Source: Sphagnum magellanicum
Taxonomy: Eukaryota > Streptophyta > Sphagnopsida > Sphagnales > Sphagnaceae
Direction of reading: 5' to 3'
NCBI GenBank assembly: GCA_021904315.1
Contig: CM038909.1
Coordinates: 21,366,212 to 21,430,211 of the forward strand
DNA: 64,000 bases
The notes under the pieces are model-generated. The model saw only the letters and a list, made by a program, of their open reading frames with translations. It made no database searches and was not told the DNA's origin. Positions 1 to 11,854 of the stretch are shown piece after piece. Made by a program: the position numbers and the translations under genes. Every line of letters starts with the position of its first letter. The first letter of the stretch is position 1.

Positions 1-1330
1 TGAGTCCATTAAGGGCCTATAGTACGAGCATTAATTGTAATTCATCACCAAATACCCACCAACCTTGTCACTCTACAATATGTATACTTAATTCTCCAAT
101 AAAGAAAGTGATTTATAATTAACCAACCCAGAGCCTGGAATTTGAAGGCCCCAGGAGCCATATATGGGTACATATTTTTCCTCTAGTTCCAAATTACTTC
201 CAAGTTCCAACCCTGTCTTCAACACATATAACTTTTCTTGACCAAAAACAAAATATTTGAACTAATGTTCTTGAAGGATTGAGGATGTGGAGCTTGGAAA
301 TTTAAACTGTGGTGTAGTGTCCTCACAGCTTGGCATTCACCCTGTACAAAATTTACCCAGGTACGCATGCCCTGCACAGAGTTGCTTCTTGATAATAAGT
401 GTAACAACTCTGCCCTGAATTACAAATCAGAGTTGTGCACTTATTTGATTTTTAAAACAACGGGTTGTTCTGGTTGCTTAAAATTTTCAGAAAGGTTCAA
501 ACCAGCATTGTGCACTTATTTGATTTTTAAAACAATGGGTTGTTCTAGTTGCCTAAAATTTTCAGAATCAAAGAATCGCTGGTTTCAGTTTTTTGAAGGG
601 GGGAAAAAAAGTCAGAATCAGAGAATCGTTCATTCTGGATGTTTCAGAAACATTACAAAATCAACAGTTTTCATGGAAGAACTGACAAAGAACTGGTGGT
701 TAGGAAGGAAGTTTTTTGAATTTTTCAAAAATGGCAATTCTATACGAAAACTGGTTTTTTTTTGTTTTTTCAAGCCCTGTCGGGTAAGTGAGTCATACCC
801 AGGTTGAGAACTGACCAGTATCTGCCATAGCATTTTCTAATAACCCTGAACCAATGTTGGGCAGCTCTCTTCTTTTTTTGTTTAGAATATCAATTTTGGT
901 TTTGTTTAAAGGGTTTTAACAGCTGGCTCAGTTATTTTAATATATATTTGTTCAAGCTTTAGAGAACTGGTTAGGGTATAAGTTTTGAAGTTTTTTACTA
1001 AGTCAGTTCTCAAAGTGTTGGTTCTCATTAAGTTAAGAATAGTTAAATATGTAATGCAGTTCTCACAACCTGATTATCAAAGTAATTTTTCTTTTTATTT
1101 AGCAATATGAGAACTAGACCCTAGGTACCTAAAGCCCTAGACCATAGTTGCCTAAATCCCTAGAACCCTAGCCTAAGAACTAGACCGAGGTAAGCACTTT
1201 TACCTCACCTAGGTATCACCGTTTTGAAAAATCTCAAATGGAGCCGGTGTCTGAATGGCCGGTTCTCACTTCAGGTGAGAACCAGCAGGCTAGTCATTCG
1301 AACAAACAAGGGAGCGCTGGACAGTAGACC
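1..1330. other. Intergenic stretch, no gene recognised
   Basis: No conserved protein or RNA gene is seen. A 146-codon open frame at 367-807 exists but is built partly from a 75-bp direct repeat (433-582) and resembles no family known to me. Text near 560-780 resembles 29880-30060, suggesting an old dispersed repeat. Confidence 0.5.
433..582. repeat. 75-bp tandem direct repeat, two copies
   Basis: The segment beginning TTGTGCACTTATTTG at 433 recurs at 508 with few differences and extends to the TTTTCAG at the end of each unit. The spacing is 75 bases, which keeps a spurious open frame alive. Confidence 0.75.
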
Positions 1331-1525
1331 AGCTTGTTGGTAACATGGCCCTTTGTCCCTTATATGTAGCAGTACTTCGTTTTTTTCCCGCGAATTTTCG
1401 CATTTTTCCTACCAGAAAAACATGATTACATGATTTTTTAAAGTGTAAATTCAACTATTTTTTCTGAAGTAAACCTGATTCCACAAGGTAGCCAAAACAT
1501 GAAAGGATTCTTCAAAATTTCTACT

Positions 1526-1620
1526 TCCATATCTGGTCTATAGCCAAATCTGGTTATAGATATTCTTGTGGATGATCACCATTTTGGCCACATCACAAAA
1601 TTGGAAAAAAAAAAAAAAAA
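1526..1620. repeat. Dispersed repeat with AGCCAAATTTGGCT-like core
   Basis: Contains the core TATAGCCAAATCTGG, then GGATGATCACCATTTTGGCC, then CACATCACAAAATTGG and an A-run. The same order, in either orientation and with decay, appears near 8080-8133, 14612-14693, 18587-18672, 31965-32095, 38449-38533, 39975-40045, 40894-40965, 48713-48845, 48904-48975, 53965-54060 and 54435-54520. This looks like one end of a non-autonomous transposon family. The ends and any target duplication were not resolved. Confidence 0.6.
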
Positions 1621-1728
1621 ACCCTGGTAAATAGGCTAGTTAGTTTTCTGCTTTTCTTAAAATCCATTACTGTTCTCATCGGCCACTGGTGGTAGTTAGG
1701 GGCTTTGTCACCAGTCTCGAGCTCTCAG

Positions 1729-2340
1729 AAGAGAGCTAGGTATATAGTGGCGTGCCCGTAACATCGTTTTCTTCCTATCTCTTCTCACGTCTTCTTCTCC
1801 TCTCCCCTTCTCCAGTTTCATTGGCAGCGCATGTCACATCACATCTTCTTCCTATCTGTTCAAGGTCTTCTCCTTTTCCCCTCTCATGATCAGCGCTAAC
1901 CTTTGTTGAACCGACCAGCTTGCAGCTCGGCTATATAGAGGCGTTGAAGGTCACTCCGTGCTTCTATCTCTTCTCAAGTTTTCTTCTCCTTTTCGGTTCT
2001 CTTCTGATCAGCCTTCGGAATCTGCTGAGGTTTCATTTACTTGCTGTTTGTTCTTTTATTCAGCAATGAGTAAAAGAATAAGCAGCAAGAAAATGAAATC
2101 TCAGCAGATCCTTCTGATCTCTGATTCTCCTCTGATCACCCCTCGGGATCTGCTGAGATTTCATTATTTCTTCCTGCTCCTTTTTTTTCTATTCATTGCA
2201 GAACGCTTCGGGTCCACGGCACCCTATCCTCTAACACCAGGGTTTGCCCAGAGTATGTCACTGTCAGCATTTCTATTGTGTGCTCGTATTGGGAAGGGTC
2301 CTGTGATTTTGCACAAGGGTGTTTGTCCGGGTTGTGGTGC
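1729..2340 (+). promoter_or_regulatory. SPX-type promoter and CT-rich leader, copy 1
   Basis: Two tandem promoter-like units are visible. One has GTATATAGTGGCG near 1741 and the other CTATATAGAGGCG near 1931 (TATATAG at 1932-1938). Each is followed about 25-40 bases later by CT-rich text containing TATCTCTTCTCA. The second unit matches the promoter of intact SPX gene A (41409) and the copies at 18990 and, inverted, 48409. Downstream leader repeats built on CTGATCAGCCTTCGG and the stretch ACCAGGGTTTGCCCAGAGTATG are also shared with gene A. Homology shows common origin. Present activity is unknown. Confidence 0.65.
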
Positions 2341-2800
2341 TGCAGCTTGATGTAGTCGTTTTCATTCTTGATAAGTATGCAGAATTCAGTTCATTGCATA
2401 GCTTTGGTCGTGAAGAATTCATTAATTTTCGAGAGCTCCAGATGCTTCATTTGGAGCTTTCGAAAATCAGTGAATTCTTCATAACCAAGGTTGATACTTC
2501 ATGAGCACTAAGTGCAATACTACATTGTTACAATGCATGTAAGCCATTCTATCGCCATACCTGCATATTTTTCTTGCTGTCCACTCTTTAATTTATTTAC
2601 AGAACTCAGCATGTGGTAAGCTGAAGAATCTTACAGCCCCACTTTTTGGTATGCTTTATACAGCAAGATTTGACAACATGTGGCACAACTTGGAGGAAAA
2701 CCTGCAAAACAATGTACTTCATCCCTTCGGCTGTACATTCTGGAGGTGAAAGAAACCGCTGAATTTAAGATGAAGCATGTTCAAGCTTTCTGAGAGTCAC
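2341..2800 (+). pseudogene. SPX-domain pseudogene remnant, copy 1
   Basis: At 2421-2504 the frame reads INFRELQMLHLELSKISEFF, which matches the second helix region of SPX domains (gene A: LTFEDLLQLELDKINAFF). At 2605-2690 lies a block homologous to 19490-19560 and, inverted, 47215-47285, taken as exon 2 and preceded by a plausible acceptor TTTATTTACAG. No start exon or exon 3 is recognisable, and the fragment ends in stops. It is downstream of the copy-1 promoter in the same orientation, so it is a truncated duplicate of an SPX gene. SPX domains normally bind inositol pyrophosphates to report phosphate status; this copy cannot encode a full domain. Confidence 0.65.
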
Positions 2801-2862
2801 CTTTAAGTTCGGGAGTTTCTTTTGGCTCCAGAATGCATGTTGCTTGCCATGAAGAGGTGATG

Positions 2863-3150
2863 ATTTCACATGTCAGGTCGATCTGTTATGAACATGAAAT
2901 AGAACTTCCTACACTTTCAAGCGTTTTCACAGTTTTGACATTTTTGCATGATCTCTATTTTTTAGAATCACCTTATGAGTACTTAACATTTGTAATCGAA
3001 TTTTTTTGGGCATGTTCCATAATTCATTGCACAAGTCCTAGGAAGTGTTCAGGATATAATTGCATTAGTTTATGCAAGGGGAAGATTCAACTATGTCCCA
3101 ACCTGTTACATGAATTGCACAGTGCATTACTTGGTAATGATATATGCACA
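2863..3150 (+). repeat. Conserved block shared by all three SPX/PLD copies
   Basis: This block recurs at 20187-20500 (+) and 46140-46480 (-). Shared text includes GGGCATGTTCCAT, CATTGCACAA and TTTATGCAAGGGGAAG. In copies 1 and 2 the same frame stays open and gives WACSI-HCT-PRK and ISLCKGK segments, but I recognise no domain. It may be an old 3' UTR or an unassigned exon. Confidence 0.55.
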
Positions 3151-3299
3151 GACCAAGGAATTACACTTACCAAGATTTTGCTTCAGCAGTTGGTGTGATT
3201 TTGAATTGAAAGTATAAATAAGATATTGATCAATCTCCAGGACAGTTGCTGTCTTTATGAAATTAGGATGTAGAAGTGCCACTTCAGCTGAGAATACAG

Positions 3300-5640
3300 G
3301 GTCAACTCATTTTCCACTATCATGCCCTTGCAATGCACATACATCATAACCTCCTTCAAGACTGGGCTGTGCCACACAAAGTCTTTAATGAGGCCACCCA
3401 TGTTTATGCCAGCATTGAGAGATTGTGTAGATGTCTCTTCTGCAGACCTTTATTTGTAAGCTGGGATAAATTTATAGTAACTCTATGGGAAAGCAAGAGA
3501 TGCTCAAAGGATATGGGGAAATTCCAGAGACCAAGAGACCAGTTCTGAAAACAGTGGTCTTGGTCTCTGGAATCTGAACACATTGTGTTTGCAAAGATGA
3601 CTAAAGAATGGTCAAGAAAGAATGCCATGATAAAAGTGTTAGTTCTATGTTACATTCAATTTTCTCCAGGAATCAAATGCTGGATAAAAACCTATTCATG
3701 AAGGAGAGGTTGGAAGGTCTACTCACATGTTTAGAGTTCACATCAGGTGAATCTCTGGGGAAGTTCACAGGGCTTTCTGGTTCATGGTTGCCAACACAGT
3801 GAGTTCAAGCAATTCTCAGTGGACCAACATCTTGCAATGTAGCCACTGTCACACCATATATCCGCTTCATTGTGCAAATGCACCTGAGGAATCAGCCCAC
3901 ATGGCTTTCAGACCTGAAGATACAATGTCATGTTGACTATAGCTGTAAGAATTGGATAAAAGGTGTAATTGACTCTTAATTAAGAGTACCTGGAAGAACA
4001 GGATTTCTTGCAGGGCAGCAGTGTCAGGAACCCCTTCAGGCCACACGGATTACTACATACACAACAAAGTGCTGGCTATCCTGAATTTTTGCTGCCACTT
4101 TCAATGGTAATCCCATCAGTATAAGTTAGTTGGCACCTGTGTATCCATTGTAGTGATTCCCTTCTCACTAGGCCTTGCAAGGGACCAAGTCTTTAGATGC
4201 TCCCCTAAAAATTGTGGCATAATTCCCTTGACAATTGTCATACTTGACATTGGGGGATCCTTGCACTTGACCACTTTTCACTCTTTTGAATGTCATATCA
4301 CATTATTGGTTTATGGGGTTAATCTAACTCAGTTGAAGAAGTTGAATGATCAACTTCTCAACAGAATTCATAACAAGCACAAGCCCATATGCATATTGTG
4401 TGTATTGCTAGATGAGGCTACAATATACAATCAACGATACAGATTTCAAAAGGAAGGATAGAAACTTGGATATTACTATAGGGAACAGAGGGAGAGGAGT
4501 TGGAGTGAGTGTACCAGCATTCTTGTAGTCAGGCCAATTGTACAAGGAACTGCTGAACTACCAATTCTCAATATAGGTGTAATGTTGATCAGAATGAATG
4601 GCCTTCACATAAGCAATTGGATGCTGATATCTACAGATACTTATTTTGCCCGGACAACATGCTGTATGAAGTCTACCATGCATCAAACTATACAAACAGC
4701 ATGTCTACTAAACAATCTTTTTCAATTGCTGAAATTTTGACAGTGATCTCCTCATGAAACTCATGATTACTTCAGAGACTTAGTTATTATGGTTTTTTAA
4801 TCCTTCTTTTGATGAAGAATGTATAGAAGATTTAATTGTCAGAGTAAATCTTGATCAAATTTTCATGATCCTCTTTTTGTGAAGTTGCACATGGAAGCTG
4901 AAGCTGTCCACATCCAGAAGCATTCGGTAGGAATAGAATGTGCCATGGAAACCTTTCTTGGATCCTAAATCTACGGGGATCAAAACACATGTTTGACATT
5001 TTGGTTGACAAATTTGAGTACAGCAATCAATGAACATCACACCATTTCCAAAACTTTGCTCAAAAGGACAAGCTGAACTGGCTATATAGCCCAGAACCTC
5101 AAGACATCTTGATCAATGCTCCCATTGTTCAGAACTCAGTTATGTTCAACATGCAGAGGTTTCAGAATACAACACAAAGACACAAAGAGGTGGACCTTGG
5201 AGGAGTACCTGAGCATGCCAGGTGCTTGGTTCATTGTCATTTGTCACATGTAGGATATCCTTCAGGAGGGGCATTAGCTGATCGACTCAAAATGCATGGG
5301 ATCCTGTTTATTTGAATTAGTTCTTTCTAGTGTCACCGCGTGGCCTTTCTCCAGCGCTGCTGAAAATGAGTAAGGACATCATAGGCTGCTTGCCCGTCAC
5401 TTTTGCAGTGCTGGTCCAGCCGTGGCTCTCTGGGACCTCCTACATCTGCCATGGGCCAGCAGAGTGTGTTACCTTAGAACCAAGTGCACATGAAGACCAA
5501 TGAGAAGACTGTGCACAACGAAAAATGTTAGGGAGCATACCCATCTGCTGCCTTGGTCAAAATTTGTAAACTCCTCGTAAACAGTTCCGTAGTACACTAG
5601 ACAGTCGTTTGACAACTCCAGTGTGACATTAACCTTTACT
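3300..5640 (-). pseudogene. Phospholipase D pseudogene remnants, copy 1
   Basis: Plant C2-PLDs hydrolyse membrane phospholipids to phosphatidic acid. Three diagnostic pieces are read on the minus strand. At 5337-5440, GGPREPRLDQHCKSDGQ then AAYDVLTHFQQRWRKA, the conserved segment after the first catalytic motif. At about 4005-4055, PEGVPDTAALQEILFFQ, preceding the second HKD. At about 3310-3345, MMYVHCKGMIVENE, the second HKD with its final Asp replaced by Glu. The pieces are in the right order but separated by spacer with many stops, and the 3' end after the HKD is missing. A further segment at 5530-5620 (VYEE then GSR) is conserved with 24358-24440 in copy 2; its place in PLD is unclear. 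A dead duplicate. Confidence 0.75.
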
Positions 5641-5749
5641 TCAGTATGGACACTATAGAAAAAATAAAAGATGGAAGGAAGCGATAGACGCAACAGCAGA
5701 TTGATTGAGCAGGTTGGCTTTCAAGAAATGGCATAGTTGTGAACTTTAT

Positions 5750-6450
5750 TGAAGGAACTGATGATTCTTAATGAGGGCACCCATAAAAGCGGAAGAGGTT
5801 TGTTTGTGAGGCCTTCTTTCTTTCCTTCCTCTTCTGAATTTGGAGCTTTTCTTTGGTTTGGATGTGTTTTCCCTCTCAGATCCAAGCTCTGGATTATTAT
5901 TATTTTAAAATCTTTTTCTTTGCAATTTGTTCTTCAATTCTGTCATATTTCACAAGCCAAGTGCACTTGGGAGTTGGATTTTGGGTTTTGTCGTCTTCTT
6001 TATGTGGATGCATGGCTTTTTTGTTTTGAAGATGCCGGCTCTCTTTGTGGGGTTTGCAGTCTGTGAGTACTTTCATGTAGTGGGGTTTTTCCAAGGTTTA
6101 ATGCTGTTGTGGATGTGGATATGGGAATTCTTTGCTTGTTCTGGATTTCCAGGTCATGTTGTACCTGAATGTGAATTGCTTTTGCTGGGCTTGAAATCAA
6201 AAGCTAGGCTCTTCTGTGTTTCTGCTTGTGAATTGAGGGAAATTTTGTCTCCTGGGGTTTCAGATTTCTGCTGCCTAATTGGCTTGGGTGCAGCTGCATT
6301 TTTCATATATCTGGTATCTATGTGCTGGTGGAGGGTTGCTATGTTTGGTCTCTGACACCCCGGATCTCTCTGTCTTTGTTTCCTTCCTCTGTGTTGGTCT
6401 AGGTATGGTTTAGTTATGTCAATGCTGACTGGTGGTGTTTTTTAATACAG
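5750..6450 (+). other. Possible leader region of the MntH-like pseudogene
   Basis: A T/CT-rich stretch with long but unrecognised open frames lies directly upstream of a credible splice acceptor (TTTTTTAATACAG, ending 6450). It may be an old 5' UTR with an intron. Nothing identifies a protein. Confidence 0.3.
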
Positions 6451-6554
6451 CTTGAGGATGAGTTTGACATAGATCAAGTGCGACCTCTTCAAACCCCTGA
6501 GTTGGTCAAGAAAGAACAAGAGGAGTTCCCAAGCTCATCATCATCACCATCCTG
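6451..6554 (+). other. Candidate upstream exon of unknown identity
   Basis: The segment sits between an acceptor-like AATACAG and a donor-like GGTAGGC and is open: LEDEFDIDQVRPLQ, then TPELVKKEQEEFPSSSSSPS. Splicing to the next acceptor (TTTTGCAG ending 6921) runs into a stop before the ATG at 6943. So either the exon is non-coding or the reading frame has been lost. The composition looks like real protein (acidic, serine-rich tail), but no family is recognised. Confidence 0.35.
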
Positions 6555-6942
6555 GTAGGCAAATCAATTTCTGAACACTTCTGAGTTGCAAAGACACATA
6601 ATCGATGATTTTCTTTGCATATGCATCATTGCAAGCATTTTGCAAATTTTATGTGTCAGAAATCACCAGATCCCACCAGAAGTATAATCTTCAGCATTTT
6701 AGGCCAGGAAGAGTTTCAGGGACGGGTGCAAGCAACCCAGACTCCTGGTGCTGCTACAAAATAGTGTCCACCTTTGAAAGGAAGATGTCCCTGGTCATCC
6801 TAACTTCAGCTAGTGGCAAAGAAGTTGATATTTTCTATTTTGTTCAATTGGATCTGTGTTGTTATATTGTGTATCAGCATGTAATGAGATAGATGCATTC
6901 TTGGTTGGGTAAATTTTGCAGGATTGCAGGATTTGATGCACC

Positions 6943-8005
6943 ATGACAATAGCAAGCCTCAACCTTGAGGGCTCCTCAGCAGGTCATGTGGTGGTAGTCA
7001 CAACAGCTGATGAGGTGAAAAGCCCGCAAGCACCGACTGGAGTTGATGCATCTCCAAAACATGTGGCCTTGCTCACAGGATGGTGGCAACACAATGATGT
7101 TGCATCACTGGCAGAGTGAATTCTTCGGTCAGTGTTCCTAACTTGGATGGGAAATGGTACCAGAAGTATTGGGCATTTGCAGGCTTGGGTTTTCTCATAA
7201 GCATTGCATATATGGATCCTGGAAACTGGGCAACTGATCTTTCAGGAGGTGCCTCTTTTGGCTACACTTTGCTGAGCATCATCTTGATCTCAAATTTCAC
7301 AGCAATTTTCCTCCAATATTTGTCTTTGAAACTTGGAATTGTGACAAATCAGGATCTGGCTCAAGCATGTCAGGATGTATATACCAAATGGATGGTGTAC
7401 TGCCTCTGGATCATCATGGAAATTGCAATTGCATCTACAGATCTTGCTGAATCATCAGTTCAGCAGTTGCACTGAAACTCTTAATTGGCATTCCAGTGTG
7501 GGCTGGATTCCTCATCACTGCAGTCAACACTCTGTTCATCCTTGTTTTTGGTACTAAGAGTTTTCAATTTCTTGAAGTGATTGTTTTTCTCCTGTGTGCT
7601 GTTATTGTGGGTATCTTTGCTTACAAGTTAGCTGTATTGAAGCCCAAGTCGGTTAAGGTTGCAGCTGGTCTCATCCCTAAAACAGAGATAATCATGAATG
7701 CAGAAATATTGTTCAATGCAATTGGCATATTGGGAGCCACAGTCATGCCTCACTGCCTGTTTCTTCACTCGAGCATCATTCAGACTCATGCTTATCCTTG
7801 AACAAAGGAAGGGAGGAAGATGGCACTGAGGTATGGGGGCCTGGATTCAGGCATCTCATTGATGCTTGCTTTTTTTGTGAATGCGGCAATTTTGATCCTT
7901 GCAGCAGCAGCGTTTTATTATGGTCCTAATAGGAATACGAATGTGGAATCCATCACTCAGGCTTATCTGCTGCTTGCACCTGCACGTGGTAACCATGCTT
8001 GCTAA
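6943..8005 (+). pseudogene. NRAMP metal transporter pseudogene, bacterial MntH type
   Basis: NRAMP proteins import Mn2+/Fe2+ with protons. The reading begins MTIASLNLEGSS and reaches SLAE, where one base is missing near 7116, then continues NSSVSVPNLDGKWYQKYWAF. TM1 carries YMDPGNWATDLSGGASFGY (DPGN metal motif at about 7214-7225), then GIVTNQDLAQACQD. A second frameshift falls near 7452 after STDLAE. TM6 reads GILGATVMPHCLFLHSS, where the family has MPHN. A TGA at 7799-7801 replaces what is probably an Arg CGA codon. The sequence resumes KEGRKMALRYG then LDSGISLMLAFFVNAA and stops after LLLAPARG, so the last helices are lost. No intron interrupts it. The DPGNWATDL signature and layout are those of bacterial group-A MntH, not the usual intron-rich plant NRAMPs. 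Confidence 0.85.
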
Positions 8006-8175
8006 AATCCTCTCTAAAGCATCACTATGTTTGTACACATTATTCAAGCAAGTAGCCAAGATATACAAGAATTTCAATAAATTTCTACTTCCATAACTGG
8101 TCTATAGCCAAAGGTGGCTAAATTTCCTTGTTCATGGTTGCCAGCAGTGTGGCAACATCACTGCTGGGAACCCGG

Positions 8176-8690
8176 TTCCAGGTTTGGTTCTTAAAAAGTT
8201 TTGATTCCAATTTCAAGTCCAAAACATAGACCCATGTTTGGTTTTCACTAATCGGAATTGGAACCAACAGTTCTAACCACCTAACCGAGTACTCACTCAA
8301 CTTCAATTCCAAAACTTAGACCCAAATCATGTTTGGATTGTACTAATTGGAATTGGAACCAGCAGTTCTAACATGCCTAATCAAGTACTCACCCAACTTC
8401 AATTCCAAAAATTAGACCCAATTCCTGTTTGGTTTTTACTAGTCAGAATTGAAACCAGCAGTTCTAACATGCCTAATCAAGTACTCACCCAACTTCAATT
8501 CCAAAAATTAGACCCAATTCATGTTTGGTTTTTACTAGTCAGAATTGGAACCAGCAGTTCTAACATGCCTAATCAAGTACTCACCCAACTTCAATTCCAA
8601 AAATTGGACCCAATTCATGTTTGGTTTTTACTAATTAGAATTGGAACCAACAGTTCTAACCTGTCTAACCAAGTACTCACCCAAAACTAG
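8176..8690. repeat. 96-bp minisatellite, about five copies
   Basis: Units containing AACATGCCTAATCAAGTACT recur with ATG at 8373, 8469 and 8565, an exact 96-base period. More diverged units lie before and after. Because 96 is a multiple of three, one frame stays open (32-residue repeats starting MPNQVLTQLQ), but this is a repeat artefact. A related sequence occurs at 17855-17960. Confidence 0.85.
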
Positions 8691-8699
8691 TTGTAACCC

Positions 8700-9760
8700 T
8701 GATGTTGCTTGGTTTTTCATTTTTTACCTATGACCCTTGTTTATGTGAATATTGCATACCATAGTTTACAACCATTTTGCTATTCTGTACCTGGCCTAGT
8801 TAATTAGGTATTATGAATGTTCCTATGGCAAGTGTTAAGAAGCCAAGCTTTTCGTAAATATTTGTCCTAACCAAGAATATTTGACGCTAGGTGAAGAATA
8901 ATATCCTAAGCCTAGAGCTTGGAACCTTATCCCTTACCATAGGAATATTTTAAAATCCCTAGACTCTCTTGACCATGGCCATTCATGAGAAATATTCAAA
9001 CAGCCAAATATAAGACAGCCTGGGCCTGTGGTATATTCTTCTTCAGAATGGACCCCCCCCCCCCCCCCCCTTATGAAAAATATTTCCAAAAACTTGGGCT
9101 ATACAATTCGAAGATTCCCATTATAAAGGTTAAGAGAAACTAGTTTCAAAATATTCCACACCATGGTTTATGGCTAGTGCTAACATTGTTTTCCTCTTAC
9201 ATAACCATGGAATCCATCTTTTGTGTTGCTCTTCAATACTTGTGTACCAACTTTCACAAAATTTGCCACACATCCTCATATTTTGGTTTTGATTCAAACT
9301 GATATTGCTTGGTTATTGTAAAAGCCAATGTTGGACATGTATCAAAAATGAAATGAGAATTGATTAAGAGTTTAGGCCAATTTTCACAAGGAAAACTATT
9401 AAATATTAGTTACAATGATATCTAAGTTCATATTCGACCTACAAGGTTGGACTAGTATGAAAATTAACCCCTAAAACCCTACCCTTTTATTTAAAATTGA
9501 GAAGAAGGGTACCTTGATAAGGTATTTAAATAGAACACAGTATAATTTTTAACTATGTATCATAGGTTTCCACATATGTATATAGAGGGTTTTAGGTTTC
9601 AAGTGGTGCCTTCACAACCATTGAGAGTTGAAGCTTTTTCTTTATTTTTCAAAAAAAAAAAACAAAGGTTTGGGCTTCACTAATCAATTTGTTTTGTGCA
9701 TTAGAGGTTAAAGCTTTATGATGTTCTAAAGTTCAAGCTTTGTTTTCTTTTTGTTTAAAA
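8700..9760. other. Intergenic AT-rich stretch
   Basis: No gene seen. It holds an 18-base C homopolymer at 9053-9070, which is prone to slippage and assembly error, and short A-runs. Confidence 0.5.
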
Positions 9761-9764
9761 TGTT

Positions 9765-10170
9765 TGGCTTCTTTTATCGTGTTGTTTAATTCCTCTTGTT
9801 GTTCTTTGGCTTCTCTTCTTGTGTTGTTAAGTTCCTCTTGTTGTTGTTTGGCTCCTTTTGTTGTGTTGTTCGATTTCTCTTATTGTTGTTTGGCTCTTCT
9901 TATTTTGTTGTTCAATTCCTCTTGTTGTTGGTTGGCTCCTTTTGTTATGTTGTAGGGTTCTTTTTAATGTTGTTTGGCTTTTCTTATTGTGTTGTTTAAT
10001 TCCTCTTAATATTGGTTGTCTCGTTTTGTTGTTGATAAGCTCCTCCAAGCTCAACTACCTTTCTAACCTAGCTCCCATATTGTGTGTTATTTGGTTCCTC
10101 TTGCATTGATACTCAACTCCTCTTGTTGTTGGTCAACTCCTTTTATTATTGTTCAACTCCTTTTGTTGTT
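9765..10170. repeat. Degenerate low-complexity tandem array
   Basis: Imperfect units based on TTGTTGTTTGGCTCCTCTTG alternate with TTCAATTCCTCTTGTTG-like halves, giving a rough 40-50-base period over about 400 bases. Long open frames on both strands are by-products of the repeat. Confidence 0.7.
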
Positions 10171-10174
10171 GCTT

Positions 10175-11690
10175 GTCAATTTGGAATTTCCCCCCATTTA
10201 ATCTATGTAGGTTTGGGAACGAACAACTTAGATCCACCATTGAGTTGTTTTTCCAAGTATGACTTTCACATTATTTTTGTATTATTATTATTATTTTGTT
10301 GGATGTTAATGTTTATCCTTCCATTTATTTTAGTGAAACATTTTTTTATGTTCCATTTTTATTTTTTTCATTAAACTTGGCAGCATTCTAACATTAAAAA
10401 ATATGTTTGTTATTTTGTAAAATTCATATTTTTTTCTTTTGTATTTTCTTTTGCATACCCATTTGTTACATGAAGAGAAGAATGTTAAGTGAATTATTTT
10501 GACCTTGTAAATGTTATTATTTGAATATTATGGTAGGTTTTAGACAATTAAACCAATTTGCATGTTAAAAATTTAAACCACATTTTGAAAAAAAATCTCT
10601 TGTTTTGGTTTTTCCATTCTTATTGAGTGACTCTTTTAAAAAATTGTTGAAAAATGGAGCAATCGAGTGAAAAATAAAACATAATTTTAATTGAAAATAA
10701 AACATGTGAAAATTTCCACAATGATGTTCTAATGGAAAATATATTTGAAAATTATCCTAATTTATAAATAGAAAGCAACAAAAGTTATTGAAAATGAAGA
10801 AGAAAGAATGAAAATGAACCTTTAAAAATGCATGTTTAAAAAAACTAAATATAGACCTCTTGGTAGAAATGCATTTTGTTGGGTTTATTTTTGTTTTAAC
10901 AATAATAGAAAAGTTGATTGTAACAATTTTCAAATGATGCATTATATTCTTTGTTACAATTGTCATGTCAATGCATATAATCCCAAAACTCTAGCAAGAA
11001 AAGGCTTAATCTTGTATTACAAAAAAAATGGTATTTAATTTTTTTATATTCTAGTTAACTAATCAATCCATATTTTTAATTTCAAAAGTCCACTATTGAT
11101 AATGAATGCATTATTTTCAAAATTTAATTATGCAAATTTCTTCATAATCAAGTCATTAATTTAGAATGAGTCATCATTTAATGTATTTAGAATTAAAATA
11201 TTCACCATAAGCATTTAAACACAAAGCACCTTCTAGAAATTATTATTGTGATTCCAAAATACCTTACATTCACCAATGATTACCATTTTAGCAAGATGAT
11301 TGCAATTTAATCATATTAGGGAAAATAAAAACTTGTAATTTTTCAAAAAATAAACATATTTTATGTAATGAAAATAACATTGTTAAAGACTTAATGAATG
11401 CATTTTTGAATTCACTTTGAATTTAAGGATTGTATGTCAATTTAAACAAAAAAAGATTTGTAGATTTATTTTTGACATGTTATTTTAAGTTTTTTTAAAC
11501 CATTTAAATTATTTTTTTGTAAATTTTAATATGTTCTGAATAAATTATTGAATAAGCTTCAAGATCATGTTTTCATTTGTAGCATTTGAATACATTTAGA
11601 AAAAGAAAACATATGTTAAAGTTTGAATTTTTTAAATTATTTCATGCCAAACGTAATAAAGTTAAAACTTTTTCTTCTTTATTAATAAAA
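10175..11690. other. AT-rich intergenic stretch
   Basis: Very AT-rich, with homopolymer runs and no credible coding frame or RNA gene. Confidence 0.5.
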
Positions 11691-11691
11691 T

Positions 11692-11850
11692 CTTGAAGTG
11701 GTTTGGTGGTTAAAACCTTGGTGTGTTGCCATGAGGTCTTGGGTTCAAAGTTTGATGGATGTGCACATTAATATATATCTTGTACACATGTAATATACAA
11801 ACATGTACATCATGGTGAATGGCATGAAAAAAACTTTTGTTGACAAAACT
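11692..11850 (+). mobile_element. tRNA-derived SINE-like element
   Basis: An A-box-like GGTTTGGTGGTTAAAAC starts near 11700 and a B-box-like GGGTTCAAAGTTTGA near 11741, at tRNA-like spacing. They are followed by ATATATATCTTGTACACATG. The same body and tail are present inverted at 51835-51970, which supports a dispersed family rather than a tRNA gene. Flanking duplications were not identified. Confidence 0.5.
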
Positions 11851-11854
11851 ATGG

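Noticed and set aside
367..807. 146-codon open frame
   Set aside because: It runs through a 75-bp direct repeat and homopolymer text, has no family resemblance, and no promoter or splice context.
8373..8690. 105-codon open frame with 32-residue repeats
   Set aside because: It exists only because the minisatellite period is a multiple of three.
9053..9070. 18-base C tract as a G-quadruplex or regulatory signal
   Set aside because: A single homopolymer in spacer with no associated gene; more likely slippage or an assembly artefact.
9740..10109. Hydrophobic Leu/Phe/Val-rich frames that look like membrane segments
   Set aside because: Produced by the T-rich degenerate repeat; the complementary frames are equally long.
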